Origin: Datisca glomerata
Taxonomy: Eukaryota; Streptophyta; Magnoliopsida; Cucurbitales; Datiscaceae
NCBI GenBank assembly: GCA_003255025.1
Contig: QANY01005285.1
Location: forward strand, 323,001 to 387,000
DNA length: 64,000 bases
Direction: 5' to 3'
Shown: one piece after another, positions 60,001 to 64,000 of the stretch
Layout: each line of letters begins with the position of its first letter
Numbering within the stretch: position 1 is the stretch's first letter
The notes under the pieces: model-generated
What the model was told of the DNA's origin: nothing
What the model saw: the letters and a program-made list of their open reading frames with translations, nothing else
Databases searched by the model: none
Position numbers and translations under genes: made by a program

Positions 60001-60840
60001 AAAATTACATGGATTGGTAATGTAACCTTGATATCGTGTTGACGGTTGAAAAACTAAGTTCGTGCTCACCACCCCTTGTTACCTTGAGCCTATTGCTGAA
60101 ACGAATCAAGAGGAAAATGATGCTTATACTTCTTGGCTACATTCTGATGAGATTACCAGGGGTTATATCTTGGCATCTGTTAGTAATGTGATGCAACAAC
60201 AACATCAGAACCTGGAAACCACCGTTGATATGATGTTGAACATCACCAAAATATTCAGGGCTCAGGGTCGTCAAGCCAAACAAGCTGCTATGTGAAACTT
60301 CATGAACTGCCAGATGGAACCTGAAACTCTTATTCGAGATCCCATGGTGTTAATCCTAAGTTATCTGAATGAAATGGAGATCAAGGTGATATGATTCTTG
60401 AGACAGTGCCAGACACTTTTGAGAACTTCAAACTGAAGTATTTGATGAATAAGTTGAGGTACTCACTTCTGGAGCTTATGAAAGAGTTGCAAGATGCTGA
60501 GAACCTATTTCTCAAGGGCAAAAGGAAGATTCTAGAGGCAAACTTTACTGAAAGTAAGCCTGGTATCTCTTGCACCAAAAAGAAGCACAAGAGAGTTCCA
60601 AAGAAAGCTAAGAATGAGAACTTGAAAGCTGCGAAAGGCAAGGACACTGCAAAAGTGGATAAGTCGAAAGACAAGTGTCATCATTCTGGAGCCGCTGGTC
60701 ATTGGAAATGAAACTATCCAGATTATCAATAAAAGGAGTTGGAATCTAAAGGTACAGTACTTGTTACTAAGGCTTGTTATGTGGCTGACTCTACTTTTTC
60801 GTGGATTATAGACTCTACAGCCACTAACCACATTTGTTGT
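60001..60840 (+). pseudogene. Copia D gag and protease start
   Basis: The open stretches are 60062-60295 (LTTPCYLEPIAETNQEEN, ITRGYILASVSNVMQQQHQN) and 60391-60711 (MILETVPDTFENFKLKYLMN, lysine-rich tail, knuckle CHHSGAAGHWK). The second Cys of the knuckle is Ser and the last part is lost to a stop. The protease site follows at about 60805 (WIIDSTATNH, family Asp-Ser-Gly-Ala). Confidence 0.85.
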
Positions 60841-61450
60841 TCCCTACAGGGATTCAGGAAATGTAGAAGGCTTAATGAAGAGAGTTCAGCTTCCGTTGGG
60901 GGCGAGCACTAGTAGCGGTAATATCAGCTAGAACTATTAAATATTTGAGAATAATTATATGGTTTTGCATGATGTTTATTATATTTTGGTTTTGGGAAAA
61001 ACCCTCATTTTAGTAGCTAGATTAATTAAGCAAGGATTTTCTTTAGATTTCATTGATAATGATATTGGTATTTTTGGAAATGAATGCTTAATTACTATTG
61101 TACGCATGATAAACAACTTATTCTATGTAAACTCAAAAGTTTCAATGATATTAAACATTGAAGTAAATACTAATTTACAAAAAGATAGTAAAAGGTTGAA
61201 GTCTGACTTAATCGATCTAACCTACTTGTGGCACTTGTGTCTTAGTCACATTAGCCTAGACAAGATTAAAAGGCTCGTAAAGGATTGTCCATCGCAAACT
61301 TTAAGTGTGGGATCACTACCCACTTTCTTAAGGAAGAATGTATTCTTTCTCAACATAGCACCTAGCACTTCAAAATAGAATGGTGTGTCAGAGAGAGAGA
61401 ATCGAGTCTAATGGATATGGTTAGATCTATGATGAGTTACTCATCCCTCA
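60841..61450 (+). pseudogene. Copia D pre-integrase region, integrase core deleted
   Basis: The open stretch 60959-61378 reads VLHDVYYILVLGKTLILVAR, then YLWHLCLSHISLDKIKRLVK and LSVGSLP. At about 61324 it jumps to sequence equivalent to 28100 of copy A (FLRKNVFFL…). The first two catalytic blocks of the integrase are therefore missing. Confidence 0.83.
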
Positions 61451-62205
61451 CATATTCATTTTTTAGATATGCCTTGGAAACAACGGCATATATTCTGAAT
61501 CAAGTACCATAAAAAATGATGCCTAGTACACCATATGAAAGATGGAGTGGATGAAAGTCGTCCGTAAGCCACCTTAGAATATAAGGATGCCTAGCACATG
61601 TGTTGAGAATCGAAGACAGGCATGTTGGTTAGTCAATTAGAATTATTTATGTTTGTAGGATATCCCAAGGGAACGATGGATACGTCCTTTATAGTCCGAC
61701 CGACAAGAAAACATTAGTTAGCATTAATACATGTTTTCTTAAGGAAGACTATATAAGAGTTGTGAAGCCGAGAAGCACATTTATGCTAGAGGAATTCTTG
61801 ATTGGGAGGACACTAACTCCCCCATTATGACATGTTCTCGATTCAATAATGGAAGAACCATAGGAGTCTCAGATATGGATCATGACGAACATGTTTCCTA
61901 CTCGCAGGCCATGGCTGGTCCTGAAGAAAATCTATGCAAGAAGCCATGAACTTCGAGAAACAATAATTGTCCTCGAACAGAGTCTGGAAGCTTGTAGATC
62001 TTCCTGAAGGGGTAAAACCTGTAGGGTGTAAATAGATTTATAAGAAACAGATAGGTCTGAATGGGAATGTGAAGACATTCAAAGCTAGGCTAGTAGCGAA
62101 GGGCTACACCCAAAAAGAAAGTATTGACTATGAGGATACTTTCATGTCGGTGGTCGTGCTTAAGTCCATCTAAATTCTCATATTCATTGCCACTGCCCTC
62201 GATTA
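61451..62205 (+). pseudogene. Copia D integrase end and RT start
   Basis: TPYERWSG-like, FVGYPKGT and YSPTDKKT-like segments run to 61720, followed by the linker. Then [24 protein letters not shown] and [17 protein letters not shown] come at 62015-62150. Homology ends at ATALDYEI near 62205. There are stops throughout. Confidence 0.83.
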
Positions 62206-62708
62206 TGAAATCTAGCAGTGGGACAATTGTCTCACTGAAGGTCAACGACAAGAAATCTTAAATTCCTTTAAGATACCTTGACCCTCTCACTAGAACCCAG
62301 ACCAGAACAAAAGATGCATGTTACACTCTGGCCCAATCCATAATCCACCACGTTCTTGGACCACGAATTGTGAACATTGACAGACATCGAGAACTTCTTC
62401 AAAATCTGAGGTGCCCTCTCTAACCCACTTCCGATAGTATAAAGATGTCTTTCTCATGAAAGTCATGTTGAGAGGTGATACCAACAGTGAACATTGGAAG
62501 GCAAAATTCATTGATGGCTTCCCAAGTCTATTTGCTGAACGAGTTCGTAGAAAACACCGTGACAAGTATGATCAAATGGATATTCCTTATGACCAGTATA
62601 CTTATGGACATCTCATTGCCCTGGTCATTGAAGAAGGACTAGAACTCTACAATGATATGAAATTACAACATATGATGAAACATCAAAACCTTGACATCAA
62701 AACCTTAC
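62206..62708 (+). pseudogene. Caulimovirid coat-protein-like fragment
   Basis: A 0.5-kb piece of the same domain as in the viral copy at 32.4-33 kb, but a different sequence. Blocks in order are QWDNCLTEGQRQEILNSFKI, LAQSIIHHVLGPRIVNIDRH, YKDVFLMKVMLRGDTNSEHW and IPYDQYTYGHLIALVIEEGL. It starts right after the copia D break and ends near 62708 at the Ogre junction. There are stops in its first half; the second half is open and continues into Ogre sequence. Confidence 0.75.
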
Positions 62709-64000
62709 GTCCGAAGCTAAAATTTATAATGGATCATAAACTCATTTGTATATATAGGGAAGAAGATTTATTGGTATCCAAGCCGGCTACTATGTCGTAT
62801 GTTGAGGTGGCAGAAGAAGCATTAGAGTGCTCATTTTGATCATTTGAGATTGCGAACATCACATTTGTTGCTAGTGGGAAACTCACTCCAACATCAAGCC
62901 TATCAAAAACATCTCAGATGGTGGCAAAGTTGATGATAAAAATGGGATACAAGCCAGGAAAATGACTCAAGGGTAAGCATCAAGGCACAAATAAGTTAAT
63001 CGAGTGAGACAAGAATGAGCAAAGGTTTGGGCTTGAATATAGACCGACGAAGGATGATAAAAGGAGAGTGGAAGCTCAAAAGAAAGAAAAGAGGATTGCT
63101 AGACTCGAAAATAGGAAATTCGATGTAGAAATGGCGATCATACCCCATATTTCTGAATCCTTCAAAAGTGGGAGAATTTCATTTGAAGAACCGGTTATAG
63201 TAGAGCAGTACGACCTTGAAGATGATATCGCCCAGCTTTCAATATCCGCAATCTTGGGAAAATCATCAAGTGCAAGTACAAAGGACTTGGATTCTCGATA
63301 CGATTTAGATCATGAGCTTAACAATTAAGATGTCACAGAGCTACCAGTGCTTCTCAGAAATTTTCAAGAGTGATGTGTTCATGCCAAAATTCTAATGATT
63401 CTACCCAATGCCTTAGGAATTTCATTGTTTTGGGCCTATGTTCTCGTCTATTTCATGTCATCTATTTGAATGAAAATCTAAAAACTTGTTTCGTCTCCTT
63501 TCGCTAATGATAAATACAATTCTAGTTCTTTTTGTTCTTCCTTTTATGTCTACTTTTTCTATTTCCGAAATATTGTTCATACTCATGCATTGTTTCTTTT
63601 CTTTTCTCACCTTCCTTTCATCCAATAATCTGATTCATGTTCAAGAACGGTGATTTTGAAAACAAGAGCATAAGCAATAACTTTGTCAATCACATTCTTA
63701 GCGTAGAGTCAGATGAAAGTGACGAGAATAATTTCGAACCATCTCCGAAAATCTTAAGAATGGTAGAAGAGGATGATAAAATAACTCAACTATATCAAGA
63801 GTTAACGGAGGTGATAAATTTTGGATTGGAAGGAAAGATGAAAGAAGTTCAAATCGGCACATCTATGACAAGCTTAAGCCGCCGAAAATTCATAGACTAC
63901 TCAAAGAGTATATTGACGCATTTGCATGGTCTTACCAAGATATGCCAGGTCTAGACACTGATATCGTGGTTCATCATTTTCCACTTATGCCCGAAAGTAA
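62709..64000 (+). pseudogene. Ogre fragment, second copy
   Basis: Homologous to 42930-41630 of the first Ogre, in the opposite orientation. It starts at KLKFIMDHKLICIYREEDLL, then has the G-patch region with two stops (near 62964 and 63008), the basic stretch VEAQKKEKRIARLENR and the conserved SGRISFEEPVIVEQYDLEDD (open 63068-63328). The intron is 63370-63638. Exon 2 is FKNGDFENKSISNNF to MPES at the window end. Upstream protease and gag are missing. The intron acceptor is CAT instead of CAG. Confidence 0.87.

Noticed and set aside
1..64000. tRNA, rRNA or small structured RNA genes
   Set aside because: I looked for cloverleaf-like or conserved rRNA segments and saw none. The tRNA-like matches are only short retroelement primer sites.

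Overview
This window looks like plant nuclear DNA, probably from a dicot. It is AT-rich, and its one apparently intact host gene has seven exons with GT-AG introns. Almost everything else is plant retrotransposon sequence: Ty1/copia with tRNA-Met type primer sites, Ty3 of the Tat type including an Ogre-like giant element, small DNA transposons, and an integrated plant pararetrovirus (Caulimoviridae). I found no tRNA, rRNA, CRISPR array or bacterial-style operon.

Layout. 1-1125 is the end of a long copia LTR. 1581-9793 is a tandem short-LTR copia element (LTR-internal-LTR-internal-LTR) bounded by the direct repeat ATAAG. 10381-14113 is a patatin-like phospholipase gene of 408 codons, with a small antisense TRIM-like retroelement in intron 4. 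16.1-17.2 kb is a copia relic, and 17848-18801 is a hAT-like nonautonomous element with an 8-bp duplication.

From 20 kb to 56.35 kb there is one nested pile. A Tat-type Ty3 relic (outermost) is split by a tandem long-LTR copia element (22940-56058, target duplication GCAGT). That is split by a small element rich in GGTTCGGTT-type motifs (about 28702-51935). That is split by a minus-strand Ogre-like element (28990-51757, near-matching 5-bp duplication). One Ogre LTR is split in turn by a roughly unit-length, heavily mutated caulimovirid copy (about 29876-37341). The other Ogre LTR carries a Ty3 gag fragment at nearly the same place.

From 56353 a further copia copy begins and is truncated near 62205. 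A 0.5-kb caulimovirid coat-protein-like fragment follows, joined near 62.71 kb to a second, plus-strand Ogre fragment that runs off the window.

The elements do not form a pathway. The main interest is the order of insertion, the shared insertion site in the two Ogre LTRs, the palindromes flanking the viral copy, the virus-Ogre chimeric reading frame, and an Ogre intron whose splicing keeps frame in two copies. All transposon and viral frames I examined are broken by stops, frameshifts or deletions. Only the patatin-like gene looks functional.
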